Positions 42,947-51,944 of a stretch of DNA of 64,000 bases are shown here, piece after piece. Origin of the DNA: Microbacterium sp. oral taxon 186 str. F0373 (GTDB taxonomy: Bacteria > Actinomycetota > Actinomycetes > Actinomycetales > Microbacteriaceae); contig NZ_KE150457.1 in NCBI RefSeq assembly GCF_000411455.1, forward strand, positions 748,474 through 812,473, in the 5' to 3' direction. Each line of letters opens with the position of its first letter. Positions within the stretch are counted from its first letter, which is position 1. The position numbers and the translations under genes were made by a program. A model generated the notes under the pieces. It had not been told where the DNA came from and did no database searches. It saw only the letters and a list, made by a program, of their open reading frames with translations.

Positions 42947-43917
42947 CAGCCGGCGGCCCGCGCGAGGGGTGCCTCCACGGCGGAGACCGCCCGCTGGACG
43001 ATGCTCTCGGCGGTCGTGCCCGAGAACTCCGCCTCGGGGTCGAGCACGAGGCGGTGCGCCCATACCGGCACGGCGAGGGTCTTCACGTCGTCGGGCACCA
43101 CGAAGTGGCGACCCTGCGAGGCCGCGTAGACCTTGGCGACGCGCATCATCGAGATCGCTCCGCGCACCGATACACCCAGCCGGGTCGCGTCGGACGCGCG
43201 GGTGTGCTCGACGAGCTGCGCTGCGTACCGCGCGACCACGGGGTCGACGTGCACGGTGGCGGCAAGATCGGCCATGTCGGCGACCGCGCTCGTGGTGATG
43301 ATGGCGCTGAGGGATGCCGAGGGGTTGCGGTCGACCACGCCCGCGAGGATCCGCTCGGTGACGGCGAGAGTGGGGTAGCCGATCGAGGTCTTCAGCATGA
43401 AGCGGTCGAGCTGCGCCTCGGGCAGCTTGTACGTGCCCGATTGCTCGATGGGGTTCTGCGTCGCGATCACGAGGAACGGACGGCCCACCTCGTGGGCGAC
43501 GCCGTCCACCGTGACGCGCGATTCCTCCATGACCTCCAGCAGCGCCGACTGCGTCTTCGGCGAGGCGCGGTTGATCTCGTCGGCGAGCACGATCGAGGAG
43601 AACACCGGTCCCCGGTGGAACTCGAACCGGTGGTTCTGCTGGTCGTAGATCGTGACACCCGTGACGTCGGAGGGCAGCAGGTCGGGCGTGAACTGGATGC
43701 GGGTGCTCGTGCCCTGGACGGAGGCGGCGATGGCCTTGGCGAGGCTCGTCTTGCCGGTGCCCGGGGCGTCCTCGAGAAGCACGTGTCCCTCGGCGAGCAT
43801 CGCGGAGAGCACGAGGCCCACCACCTCGCGCTTTCCCAGCAGCGCCTGATCGACGTTGTCGACGAGACGCGCGAAGGTATCGCGGAACCACGCCGCCTGT
43901 TCGGGGGTCATGCTCAT
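42946..43917 (-). CDS. MoxR-family AAA+ ATPase
   Basis: A chaperone-like ATPase thought to assemble or activate metal-binding VWA/DUF58 partners. The 323 residues have LLEDAPGTGKTSLAKA (Walker A), FSSIVLADEINRASPKTQ (Walker B with the MoxR-type NRA), VIATQNPIEQSGTYKLPEAQ (sensor 1) and LDRFMLKTSIGYP, all MoxR hallmarks. Two ATG codons are possible; 43917 (MSMTPEQ) is taken. It follows the giant anchor gene by 37 bp and precedes DUF58 with one shared base. Confidence 0.92.
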   Translation of the reverse strand: MSMTPEQAAWFRDTFARLVDNVDQALLGKREVVGLVLSAMLAEGHVLLEDAPGTGKTSLAKAIAASVQGTSTRIQFTPDLLPSDVTGVTIYDQQNHRFEFHRGPVFSSIVLADEINRASPKTQSALLEVMEESRVTVDGVAHEVGRPFLVIATQNPIEQSGTYKLPEAQLDRFMLKTSIGYPTLAVTERILAGVVDRNPSASLSAIITTSAVADMADLAATVHVDPVVARYAAQLVEHTRASDATRLGVSVRGAISMMRVAKVYAASQGRHFVVPDDVKTLAVPVWAHRLVLDPEAEFSGTTAESIVQRAVSAVEAPLARAAG

Positions 43918-43954
43918 TCGTTCGTTCCTTGCTGTCGGACTGTCGTTGTCGAGG

Positions 43955-46900
43955 TCAATTTCGGGGCCACCACTGCTTCTCCGTGTCGACGGAGCCTCCC
44001 CAGCCGAGGATGTCGACCCACACGTTGTAGCCGTCGGCGCCGCTGTAGCAGTAGAGCTCGACCGCACCGTCGCGGGGAAGGTCGAACGCGTAGGTGGTGC
44101 CGAACTTGTGCGCGCCACCGGAGTCGTTCCAGCACTCGATGCGGTAGTTGCCGGCATCGAAGTTCCGCGTGTTGACGACGAAGTGGTAGCAGCCGTTGAC
44201 ACAGCCGGCGGCTTCGAAGTTGCCGCGGGTGACCCACACCCGCGGCTGCGGGGGCGGCGGCGCATCGACGGTGCGCGTGGAGTCGGACGCCGTGGTGGTC
44301 TGACCCGCCGCGCTCGTGCGCACCTCGATGCTGTGCGTCTCGCTGTAGCCGTAACCGCGGGTGAGCGAGCCGTTCGCATCGCGACTGACGAGGCTGCCGT
44401 CGATGAGGACCTCGGTCGAGATGTCCCGACCGTTGCGGTTCGGGGACGACCACGAGTACGTGATGTTCGTCCCGGAGGCGTCGGCGCGCGCCGACGGGTT
44501 GCCGATCTGGCCGTAGGGCGCGACCGCGTTCGAGTCGTTGGAGGCACCGCTGGCGTAGGTGCTGCCGTCGACGGTCGAGACCGCGCGCACGCGGATGGTG
44601 TACGTGCCGTTGTTGTTGACCTGGCCGTTGCCGATCGTGCCGGCGCCGTTGGTACCACCGCCGATCCAGTCGCCGCGCCAGCCGCCGCCGTTCACGGAGT
44701 ACTGGTACTGGATCTCGTTCGCGCTCGCGCCGTTGCCGGACCCCGCCTGCCACGTCACACCGACCGTGTTGTTGCCCTCGGTGGCGGCGACGCCTGTCGG
44801 GGCGGCCGGAGCGGTGACGCCGCGACGCGGTGCGGACTGCGCACTGCGCTCACCCCAGCCGGCCTTGTTCTGGGCGCGGACGTCGAACGTGTAGTCCGTC
44901 GTCGACGTGTCGACCTTGACGGCCTGGCTCGTCTGGCTGCCCGAGACGGGAATCGTGTTCACCACGGAGCCGCCGCGCAGGACGCGCAGCTCGTAGCCGG
45001 AGATCGCGTCGCCGTTGTTGGCGGGCGCCTTCCAGTCGACCTGGATCTGCGCCTGGGACCCCACGGGCGACAGGAGCGTGGTCGTCGGCGCCGCGGGAGC
45101 GTCCGGCTTTCCTGCCGGGACCATCGATGCCGACCAGGGGCTGAACTCGCTCGGATCCGGCGCCTTGTTGTGGGCGCGCACGCGCACCTGGTACGACGCC
45201 CCGTTCTCGAGGCCGTCCCAGACGATCGACGTTCCGGTGACACCCGTCTTCTGCACGATGCCCGACGGCGGTGCCGGCGAGATCTCCAGCGTGTACGACG
45301 TGACCGGCGAGCCCTCCGAGCGGGGCGGCACCCACGACACGGTGAGGCTGCGGTCGCCGAAGACGAGCGTCGGCGGCGCCGGGGTGTCGGGGCGCACATC
45401 GGGGCGTGCAGTCTCCGACGGCAGCGACGGGTCGGACGTGCCGACCTTGTTGCTGGCCGTGACCACGAAGTTGTACTCGACGTTGTTGGTGAGCCCGTCC
45501 AGGGTGCACGTGGTCGACGCGCACTGCTTCATGTAGTTGTTCGCCGTCGACGTGACGGTGTACCCGGTGATCGGTGACCCGTTGTCGGTGGGCGGTGTCC
45601 ACGACAGCACGACGGTGCGGCTCTGGATGCTCGAGACGACCGGGCGACCCGGGGCATCCGGCTTTCCCTGCACCGTGATGCGGATGCGTCCCTCGACCGC
45701 GCGGTCGGGATCTCCGGTGGCGTCCATCACGCGGTAGCGCGCGATGACGGTGCCGACGAACGCCTTGTCGCTGGTGACCTCCACCCGGTCGCCCTTGACG
45801 GCCACCTGGGCCTGCCCGGTCTCCAGCACCGCGTTCTCGATCTTGAGGGGGGTGTCGGGGAACGGGTTGACGTCGTTGGCGAGCACGGGCACCGACTCGG
45901 TCGAGCCCTGGCTCGACTCGGCGATGACGTCGTCGTTGGCGCTGGCCAGCGGCCGCGTCGACGCGGTGACGGTGATCGAGATCGTCGCTTCCGCCGGCGT
46001 CGTCGTGCCGTCGTCGGCGGTGACCGTGAGGTCGGCGCGCGTGCCCTTCTTGGTGGATGCCGCGGCCGACACCTTCAGCTGGGTGCCGTCGACCGCGGCG
46101 GTGAGTCCGTCGGGCGTGGAGCCCTTGACGGCGAACTTCAGCTTGCCCTGGTCGCCGGGATCGGGATCGGTCGCCAGCGCCGCGAGGTCGAGAACGGCCG
46201 CGTCCTCACCGGGCGCGACGTTCATGGAGGCACCCAGCATCGTCGGCGATTGGTTGTCGGGCGGCAGCACCGTGATCGGGATCGTGAGCGTGGCCTTCCG
46301 ACCCGTCGGATCGTCGGGCCCGTCGCCGTCGGTGACCTCGAAGGTCAGCGCGTCGGAGCCGAAGTAGCGGTCGGCCGAGGTGTAGACGAGCGTCTGCTGG
46401 TCCTTGATGAGGTTCGCGCCGTTGGCGTGAATCGCCGATACCCTGGCGGCCTCGGTGATCACGACGGACTTGCCTCCGGCCGCGCGCACGTACTGCGAGA
46501 GCGGAAGGGAGATCGTCTCGCCGCTCTTGACCTCGACCGGCTTGGTCGAGATGAGGCTCGGCGGCAGTTCCGACAGCGCCGGCACGCGGATGAACGCGGA
46601 GTCGGTGAGGCCGTCGGGGTCGGTGACGGTGTACGTGATGAGCTGGCGCTGGTCGGTGACCTGCACGCGAACCGTGCCGTCCGCGCCCACGCGGGCATTC
46701 TCGCCGCCCGCGCCGAGGGTCACCGTGAGGTCGCTCTTGGTGCCGTCGGGATCGTCGTCGTTCTCGAGCACGGCCACATCGGCCGTGGTGCCGTCCTTGA
46801 CGTCCTCGGCGCGCACACGGTCATCGCGGGCGATGGGACGCTCCAGCGGCACGTTCGGATCGACCGTGATCTGCACGCTCGTCGAGGCGCGCGCACCCCG

Positions 46901-49900
46901 CGAATCGGTGATGGCGTACTGGAGCGACGTGTTCATCTGCTCGTTCGGAGCGGTGATCAGCAGGTACTTCCCGCTGATGCGCGCCTTCAGGCCGGGAACG
47001 TTGTCGGGAATCGTGATCGGGTCGTCCTCGGCGAAGCCGAACTCGTCGCCGTCGGGGTCGGAGTCGTTGGCCAGCACCGGCACCGCGACCTCGCGCCCGG
47101 GACGGATCGTCACGGTGTCGCGCACCGCGTAGGGTGCCTGGTTGACCGATGCCGCCGGGGCGATGCCGACCTGCACGGTGGCCGTGGCGTCCTTGCCGAG
47201 GCTGTCGCGCACGCGATAGGAGAAGCGATCGACGCCGCTGGAGTCGCCGAAAGCCTCATAGGTGAACGAGTTCGCCCCGGTCTCGACGATGCGACCCTTC
47301 TTGGGCGCGTCGGCGATGCCGACCAGCTCGACGGAGTCGCCGTCCTGGTCGATGCCGTCCAGGGGCACGGGGATCGTGACGGTCGAACCGCTCAGCGTCC
47401 GCGCGGTGAGGTCGCGCGGCTTCGGCGCGGAGTTGGCCTCGTCGTTGCGCGGCAGGATCTGGATGGTGACGTACCCTGCGTCGCGCTGACCGGTCGAGTC
47501 GACAGCCTCGTACGTGACGTAGACGGTCTTGGGGGTGCTGCCGGCGCGGAAGCGGACCTTGTCCTCGGAGACGAACGCCTCGCCGTCGGCGGGGTCGACC
47601 AGAGGAGGCACGAGGTCGGGGGCGACGTGCATCGTGTCGCCGTTGGGGTGATAGTCGTTCGCAAGCACCGGAATGGTGACCGTGTCACCGACGCGCACGA
47701 CGGCCTGGTCGTCGTTGGCGACCGGAGGACGCAGCTTCGCGGGCGGCGGCACCGGGATGACGACGATCTCGCCCTCGGCTGTGCGCGCACCGTTGGAGAT
47801 CGTGTAGCCGACGCGCACCTGCGTGCTCAACGACCCGACGTCGCTGATGCGCACGGTCTCGTGGCCCAGCACCGCGGCTGCGACACCGGAGCCCGGGACG
47901 GAGCTGACCGACTGCACCACGAGAATGCCGCCGGCGGGGTCGGTGTCGTTGGAGAGCACGTTGACGAGCACGTCGCCACCGACAGGCAGCAGAGCGACGT
48001 CGCGCACGGCGACGGGCGGCAGGTCCTCGTTGGATGCCGGGAGCACATCGATGCGGACGAGACCCGGCACCGAGTTGGGGCCGGCAGACACCAGGTACTG
48101 CGGGTAGTACGTTCCGGGGCTCGACGCCGTGAACGTGAAGGTCTTGTTCGCGAAGTCCGGAACGATCGTCGCGCCCGGAACCTCGTCGACGCGGGTCAGT
48201 CGTAGCGGTTCGCTGCCCGAACTCGTGTCGTTCGTGAGCGGGGAGACCGTCACGGTGCGCCCGACCTGCGTGACGACGTGGTCGGAGTTGGTGACCGGAA
48301 CCGTCGTGCCGAGCGGACGGATGTCGTAGCGCGCGATGCCGGGGCCGTCGGCCGTGCCGTCCGACACGACGATCGGTACGTCCTTGCGGCCCTGGACGCC
48401 GCCGATCGCCCGGTACGTGATCTGCCCATCGGGCGTGAAGTCCGCCTCGTCGCCTCCGTCCGCGGCGACATCCTTGAGGAAGATGTCATCGCCGTCGGGG
48501 TCGATCCAGTCCGACAGCACGTTGTACGAGGCCGTGCCGCCGGACTCCACGGTGATGGGCGTGGTGCGCTTCTGAACGGGAGCCGCATTCACATCGAACG
48601 GGTGCACCGTCACCGTGACGGTCGCGGTGGCTTCGCCGCCACGGCCGTCTTCCACGGTGTAGCGGAAGCTCGTCGAGCCGGTCGCCCCGTCGGGAGCGGT
48701 GAACTGCAGAGCGGCCCCGTTGTTGATGGGCTCGACGCTGCCGAACGCGGGCGTCGAGGCGGGTGCGGCGACGAGCACGTCGCCGTCGGCATCCGTGTCG
48801 TTATCGAGCACCGGCAGCACCGTCGTGCGGCCGGGTCGCACGCCGTACTGGTCGTCCTGCGCGATCGGTGGCGTGTTCTGGTCGGTGCGCTCGGGGAGCG
48901 TGGTCTGCACCGTCTCCTCGGTCGTCTTCTCCTCGTCGTCGCCGTCGCCCTCGGGCGGCGTGATGTCCTGCCAGTTGTCGACGCGCTGCATCGAGTCCGA
49001 GGCCATCCACGCGGCACCGCCGAAGACATCGTTGAGGACGACGACGTCGCGGTTGACCCGGAAGTGCAGCACGCTCGTCGACTCGACGCCGGGAACGTCT
49101 CGTGCGGCGTCGTCGGCGTCGCCGGGGCAGTCGCGCACGAAGCGCCCGCTGCCCGACCAGGCGCCGTAGGCGCAGCCGGCGACGTACACCGGCTCGGCAG
49201 GGGTGCCTTTCGCGCCGCCGGCCTCGATCGTCTGGGGATCGCCGCCACCCGTGGGAATACGCACCAGCGACGTCGGCGTCGCGAGGGTCACGGCGTCGGC
49301 CGTGCCCGAGGGCTGCTGCAGCACGGCGTCGCCCGGCACCTGCACGCGCAGCCCGTCGCCGCCGTAGAGCGTGTTGGTGTCGTGGTCGAGCACGTACGGC
49401 GTGGTGCCGACGACGGTGATCGACAGGGTGTGGTCGGCCGTCACTCCGGGAAGATCGCGCGACGACTTCTGCACGGTGGTGCCGTCGTCGCCCTGGCCGT
49501 ACGAACGGACGGTCGCCTCCGACGCGGAGGCGGCGTAGACCGTGCCATCGACGCCGACGGCGATCTTCGCGTTCTTGCCCTCGTCGGCGACGGGCTCGGC
49601 GCCCTGGGCCCCGATGCCGCTGATCGCCGTGAACGGGCTCGTCCAGAGTGAACCGGTGGGCTCGATGACCGCGACGGTGTCGGCGCCCATCGCGACGGCG
49701 GACCCGGGCTTGAGTTCGGCCGAGTCGGACATGATCACGCGAGCGGGATCGACGGCCGCGATCGACGATGCAGTCGAGTCGACGACGAGCACACGGGTGC
49801 CGCTCTGCAGGATGTCGTAGTCGGAGGTGCCGGCGCGCAGTCCGCCATCGAGCACGCGCGAGGAGTGGTTGAAGTGGCCGATCAGCAGGCTGGACTGCTT

Positions 49901-50056
49901 CGTGACCCACACGCCGCCGTCGTTGAGGTCGACCTCGGTCGTCGGCTTACCCTCGTACGACACCGCGAAGAAGCCGACCACGAGGGCGGCCGCGGTGACC
50001 GCGGCGGCAGAAATCAGCGTACGCGGGCGCGCGCGAAGCCACGCAAAGGACTTCAT
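43955..50056 (-). CDS. Giant membrane-anchored protein with beta-propeller-like head, Ig/cadherin-like tandem repeats and FnIII domains
   Basis: At 2033 residues the largest gene in the window. One N-terminal membrane helix (about 15-32, LISAAAVTAAALVVGFFAV) with a basic cytoplasmic start anchors an external chain. Residues about 45-390 have propeller-like repeats, 400-1500 a series of roughly ten Ig/cadherin-like modules (repeated DNDTDADGD, NDTDPAGG, NDSDPDGDEF calcium-type loops and VTVTVHPFD strands), and 1510-1950 four or five FnIII domains (VVLSWTPPTDNGSPITGYTV). The tail (1950-2033) has paired Cys (AAGCVNGCYHF, IECWND, ELYCYSG). First gene of the secretion operon, with a palindromic site upstream. 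A scaffold linking the secretion complex to the wall is possible but unproven. Confidence 0.85.
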   Translation of the reverse strand: MKSFAWLRARPRTLISAAAVTAAALVVGFFAVSYEGKPTTEVDLNDGGVWVTKQSSLLIGHFNHSSRVLDGGLRAGTSDYDILQSGTRVLVVDSTASSIAAVDPARVIMSDSAELKPGSAVAMGADTVAVIEPTGSLWTSPFTAISGIGAQGAEPVADEGKNAKIAVGVDGTVYAASASEATVRSYGQGDDGTTVQKSSRDLPGVTADHTLSITVVGTTPYVLDHDTNTLYGGDGLRVQVPGDAVLQQPSGTADAVTLATPTSLVRIPTGGGDPQTIEAGGAKGTPAEPVYVAGCAYGAWSGSGRFVRDCPGDADDAARDVPGVESTSVLHFRVNRDVVVLNDVFGGAAWMASDSMQRVDNWQDITPPEGDGDDEEKTTEETVQTTLPERTDQNTPPIAQDDQYGVRPGRTTVLPVLDNDTDADGDVLVAAPASTPAFGSVEPINNGAALQFTAPDGATGSTSFRYTVEDGRGGEATATVTVTVHPFDVNAAPVQKRTTPITVESGGTASYNVLSDWIDPDGDDIFLKDVAADGGDEADFTPDGQITYRAIGGVQGRKDVPIVVSDGTADGPGIARYDIRPLGTTVPVTNSDHVVTQVGRTVTVSPLTNDTSSGSEPLRLTRVDEVPGATIVPDFANKTFTFTASSPGTYYPQYLVSAGPNSVPGLVRIDVLPASNEDLPPVAVRDVALLPVGGDVLVNVLSNDTDPAGGILVVQSVSSVPGSGVAAAVLGHETVRISDVGSLSTQVRVGYTISNGARTAEGEIVVIPVPPPAKLRPPVANDDQAVVRVGDTVTIPVLANDYHPNGDTMHVAPDLVPPLVDPADGEAFVSEDKVRFRAGSTPKTVYVTYEAVDSTGQRDAGYVTIQILPRNDEANSAPKPRDLTARTLSGSTVTIPVPLDGIDQDGDSVELVGIADAPKKGRIVETGANSFTYEAFGDSSGVDRFSYRVRDSLGKDATATVQVGIAPAASVNQAPYAVRDTVTIRPGREVAVPVLANDSDPDGDEFGFAEDDPITIPDNVPGLKARISGKYLLITAPNEQMNTSLQYAITDSRGARASTSVQITVDPNVPLERPIARDDRVRAEDVKDGTTADVAVLENDDDPDGTKSDLTVTLGAGGENARVGADGTVRVQVTDQRQLITYTVTDPDGLTDSAFIRVPALSELPPSLISTKPVEVKSGETISLPLSQYVRAAGGKSVVITEAARVSAIHANGANLIKDQQTLVYTSADRYFGSDALTFEVTDGDGPDDPTGRKATLTIPITVLPPDNQSPTMLGASMNVAPGEDAAVLDLAALATDPDPGDQGKLKFAVKGSTPDGLTAAVDGTQLKVSAAASTKKGTRADLTVTADDGTTTPAEATISITVTASTRPLASANDDVIAESSQGSTESVPVLANDVNPFPDTPLKIENAVLETGQAQVAVKGDRVEVTSDKAFVGTVIARYRVMDATGDPDRAVEGRIRITVQGKPDAPGRPVVSSIQSRTVVLSWTPPTDNGSPITGYTVTSTANNYMKQCASTTCTLDGLTNNVEYNFVVTASNKVGTSDPSLPSETARPDVRPDTPAPPTLVFGDRSLTVSWVPPRSEGSPVTSYTLEISPAPPSGIVQKTGVTGTSIVWDGLENGASYQVRVRAHNKAPDPSEFSPWSASMVPAGKPDAPAAPTTTLLSPVGSQAQIQVDWKAPANNGDAISGYELRVLRGGSVVNTIPVSGSQTSQAVKVDTSTTDYTFDVRAQNKAGWGERSAQSAPRRGVTAPAAPTGVAATEGNNTVGVTWQAGSGNGASANEIQYQYSVNGGGWRGDWIGGGTNGAGTIGNGQVNNNGTYTIRVRAVSTVDGSTYASGASNDSNAVAPYGQIGNPSARADASGTNITYSWSSPNRNGRDISTEVLIDGSLVSRDANGSLTRGYGYSETHSIEVRTSAAGQTTTASDSTRTVDAPPPPQPRVWVTRGNFEAAGCVNGCYHFVVNTRNFDAGNYRIECWNDSGGAHKFGTTYAFDLPRDGAVELYCYSGADGYNVWVDILGWGGSVDTEKQWWPRN

Positions 50057-50274
50057 TGTGGGCTCGGCTCCCCTCCGGGCTCGTATTCATTTGCGTGGCG
50101 TCGGGACCTGTTGCTGAAGCAGGCGCACACGTCGTGCAGACCCGGATAGCCTACGTCACGAAATCAACGGCTGCGTGGCCTTGCGCATGGGGAGAACTAC
50201 CCACTATTGGATCGTCCTGCTCCGACGTAGGTGGTCGGATGCGGCCGTGTTCCCGCGAGCATCCGGGCGCGCGC
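50057..50274 (-). promoter_or_regulatory. Promoter of the secretion operon with a WXG100-operon-like palindromic site
   Basis: On the minus strand a -10-like TAGGCT occupies 50153-50148, giving a leader of about 85 nt; CGGAGGGGAG precedes ATG 50056. Upstream, GCATGGGGAG (50185-50194), AA, CTACCCACTA (50197-50206) matches the WXG100 palindrome in 9 of 10 left-half and 6 of 10 right-half positions. From its centre to the -10 is about 42 bp, against 31 bp for the WXG100 promoter, one helical turn more. No gene lies in this gap. Confidence 0.5.
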
Positions 50275-50853
50275 TCACGCGGCGCGATGACACCCCGCGA
50301 GGTGATCGTCCACCATGCCGACCGACTGCATGAGTGCGTACATGGTCGTCGATCCCACGAAACGAAAGCCCGCGCTGCGCAGCGCCGTGGAGAGCGCATC
50401 GGATGCCGCGGTCACGGCCGGCACCTCGGCGAAGGCGAGCGGCCGCTCGTCCGCCGTCCGCGGAAGCGGCGCGAAAGACCACATGAGCTCGTCGAGCGCG
50501 CCCGGCTCCATCTGCCGAACCAGGCGCGCGTTGCCGATGGTCGCGAGGATCTTCGCGCGGTTGCGGATGATCCCGGCATCCGCCATCAGCCGATCGACGT
50601 CGCCCTCGTCGAACTCCGCGACCACGGCGGGCTCGAAGTTCGCGAACACCTCGCGGAACCGGGGACGCTTGCGCAGGATCGTGATCCACGACAGCCCCGC
50701 CTGGAAGCCCTCGAGGCTCATCTTCTCGAAGAGAGCGCGGTCGCCGTGCAGCGGACGACCCCACTCCTCGTCGTGGTAGCGCCGGTACTCCGCGTCGTCG
50801 CCCACCCAGCCACACCGCAGCACGCCATCCGGGCCCTCGCGCAGATCATCCAC
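50275..50853 (-). CDS. tag: DNA-3-methyladenine glycosylase I
   Basis: Excises 3-methyladenine from alkylated DNA in base excision repair. 192 residues, matching E. coli Tag. RCGWVGDDAEYRRYHDEEWG supplies the first zinc ligands (Cys and His), FQAGLSWITILRKRPRFREV is the conserved helical core, and GMVDDHLAGCH contains the second His-Cys zinc pair. It lies 9 bp after the TIGR01777 gene and is probably co-transcribed with it. Confidence 0.94.
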   Translation of the reverse strand: MDDLREGPDGVLRCGWVGDDAEYRRYHDEEWGRPLHGDRALFEKMSLEGFQAGLSWITILRKRPRFREVFANFEPAVVAEFDEGDVDRLMADAGIIRNRAKILATIGNARLVRQMEPGALDELMWSFAPLPRTADERPLAFAEVPAVTAASDALSTALRSAGFRFVGSTTMYALMQSVGMVDDHLAGCHRAA

Positions 50854-50862
50854 CCGGTCAGG

Positions 50863-51897
50863 CTAGCCGTGGGCGCCGACACGGTCGGTGACACCGGTGC
50901 GGGCGCCCCGGCCGGCAGCGGATGCGAGGCTCGCGCGCAGCGCCTCCTCCAGGTCACGGTGCGCGAAGACGAACCCCGCCGCGCTCAATCGTTCGGGGAC
51001 CACCCAGCGGCTCTTCAGCACCAGCTCCGGCTCGGTGCGCAGCACCCACATCGCCGGCTCCAGCATCCAGCGGAAGGCGGGCACTCCGAAGGGCGCGCCG
51101 ACGATGCGCCGCAGGGTGCGCATGAGTGTGCGGTTGCCGGAGGCCTGCGGCGCGACGACGTTGACGATGCCGGCCAGGTCGTCGCGGGCGATGAGGAAGT
51201 GGATCGCTGCGACGACGTCGTCGATGTGCACCCAGCTGAAACGCTGGCGTCCCCGCGTGCGATGGTGAGGCGCGCGACCGTCACCGCTCGGATGTGCCCC
51301 GATGCCGCGATAGCGGCGGTGCTGCGGCCACCAGCCGTCGCGCTGCGATCCGCCCAGGCCGACGCGGGCGAGCGTCGCCAGCATGCGGGTGGCGGGGCCA
51401 TCGCCCAGCACGATCGCCATCCGCAGCGCCACCCGACGCGTGCGCGGCAACTCTCCCGCGAAGAACTCCTCCTCCCACGCGCGCGCGACATCCACCGAGA
51501 AGCCTGTGCCGAGCTCGCCGGCGTCCTCGGTGTGCGGCGCGTCGGTGCGGTGGCGATAGATCGTCGCCGTCGACGCATTCAGCCAGACGGCCGGCGGCAT
51601 GGACGCCGCGGCTACCGCCTCGCGCAGAGCGCGTGTCGTCTCGACGCGGGAGCGCAGGATCTCGTCGCGGTTGCGGTCGGTGTAGCGGCAGTTCACCGAC
51701 TTCCCCGCGAGGTTCACGACGACGTCGGCCCCGTCGACGGCTCTCGCGAGTGCGGCGTCGTCGCGCCAGGTCACCGCGGCGGAGCGGCCGACGATCGTGA
51801 CGTCGTCACCGCGAGCGCGCAATGACGCGACGACGGACCTCCCGATGAAGCCGGACGCGCCGGCGACGACAACGCGCCGCGGTGTCTGCTCGTGCAC
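50863..51897 (-). CDS. TIGR01777-family NAD(P)-dependent epimerase/reductase
   Basis: An SDR-like protein of about 345 residues. VVVAGASGFIGRSVVASL is the dinucleotide-binding start, DGADVVVNLAGKSVN and NRDEILRSRVETTRAL follow the family pattern, LNASTATIYRH lines the active site, and the C-terminal ALRRIVGAPFGVPAFRW with LLKSRWVVPERL is characteristic of TIGR01777. I favour GTG 51897 because AAAGGGG ends six bases before it; ATG 51903 and TTG 51924 are alternatives. A near-palindrome lies just upstream. Physiological substrate is unknown in the family. Confidence 0.82.
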   Translation of the reverse strand: MHEQTPRRVVVAGASGFIGRSVVASLRARGDDVTIVGRSAAVTWRDDAALARAVDGADVVVNLAGKSVNCRYTDRNRDEILRSRVETTRALREAVAAASMPPAVWLNASTATIYRHRTDAPHTEDAGELGTGFSVDVARAWEEEFFAGELPRTRRVALRMAIVLGDGPATRMLATLARVGLGGSQRDGWWPQHRRYRGIGAHPSGDGRAPHHRTRGRQRFSWVHIDDVVAAIHFLIARDDLAGIVNVVAPQASGNRTLMRTLRRIVGAPFGVPAFRWMLEPAMWVLRTEPELVLKSRWVVPERLSAAGFVFAHRDLEEALRASLASAAGRGARTGVTDRVGAHG

Positions 51898-51907
51898 CGG
51901 CATCCCC

Positions 51908-51936
51908 TTTCTGAACGTGTTCAAAAGAGGATACCC
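51908..51936. promoter_or_regulatory. Operator-like inverted repeat between TIGR01777 gene and DUF4166 remnant
   Basis: TGAAC (51912-51916), GT, GTTCA (51919-51923) is a 5-bp inverted repeat inside an A/T-rich, partly symmetric 20-bp stretch. On the minus strand TATCCT (51936-51931) is a -10 candidate, so the repeat would overlap the early transcribed region, a usual repressor position. Confidence 0.4.
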
Positions 51937-51944
51937 TCGACGGC

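Noticed and set aside
43956..45577. Plus-strand frame opposite the FnIII part of the anchor protein
   Set aside because: Val/Arg/Asp-rich composition without domains; the minus strand carries clear FnIII repeats.
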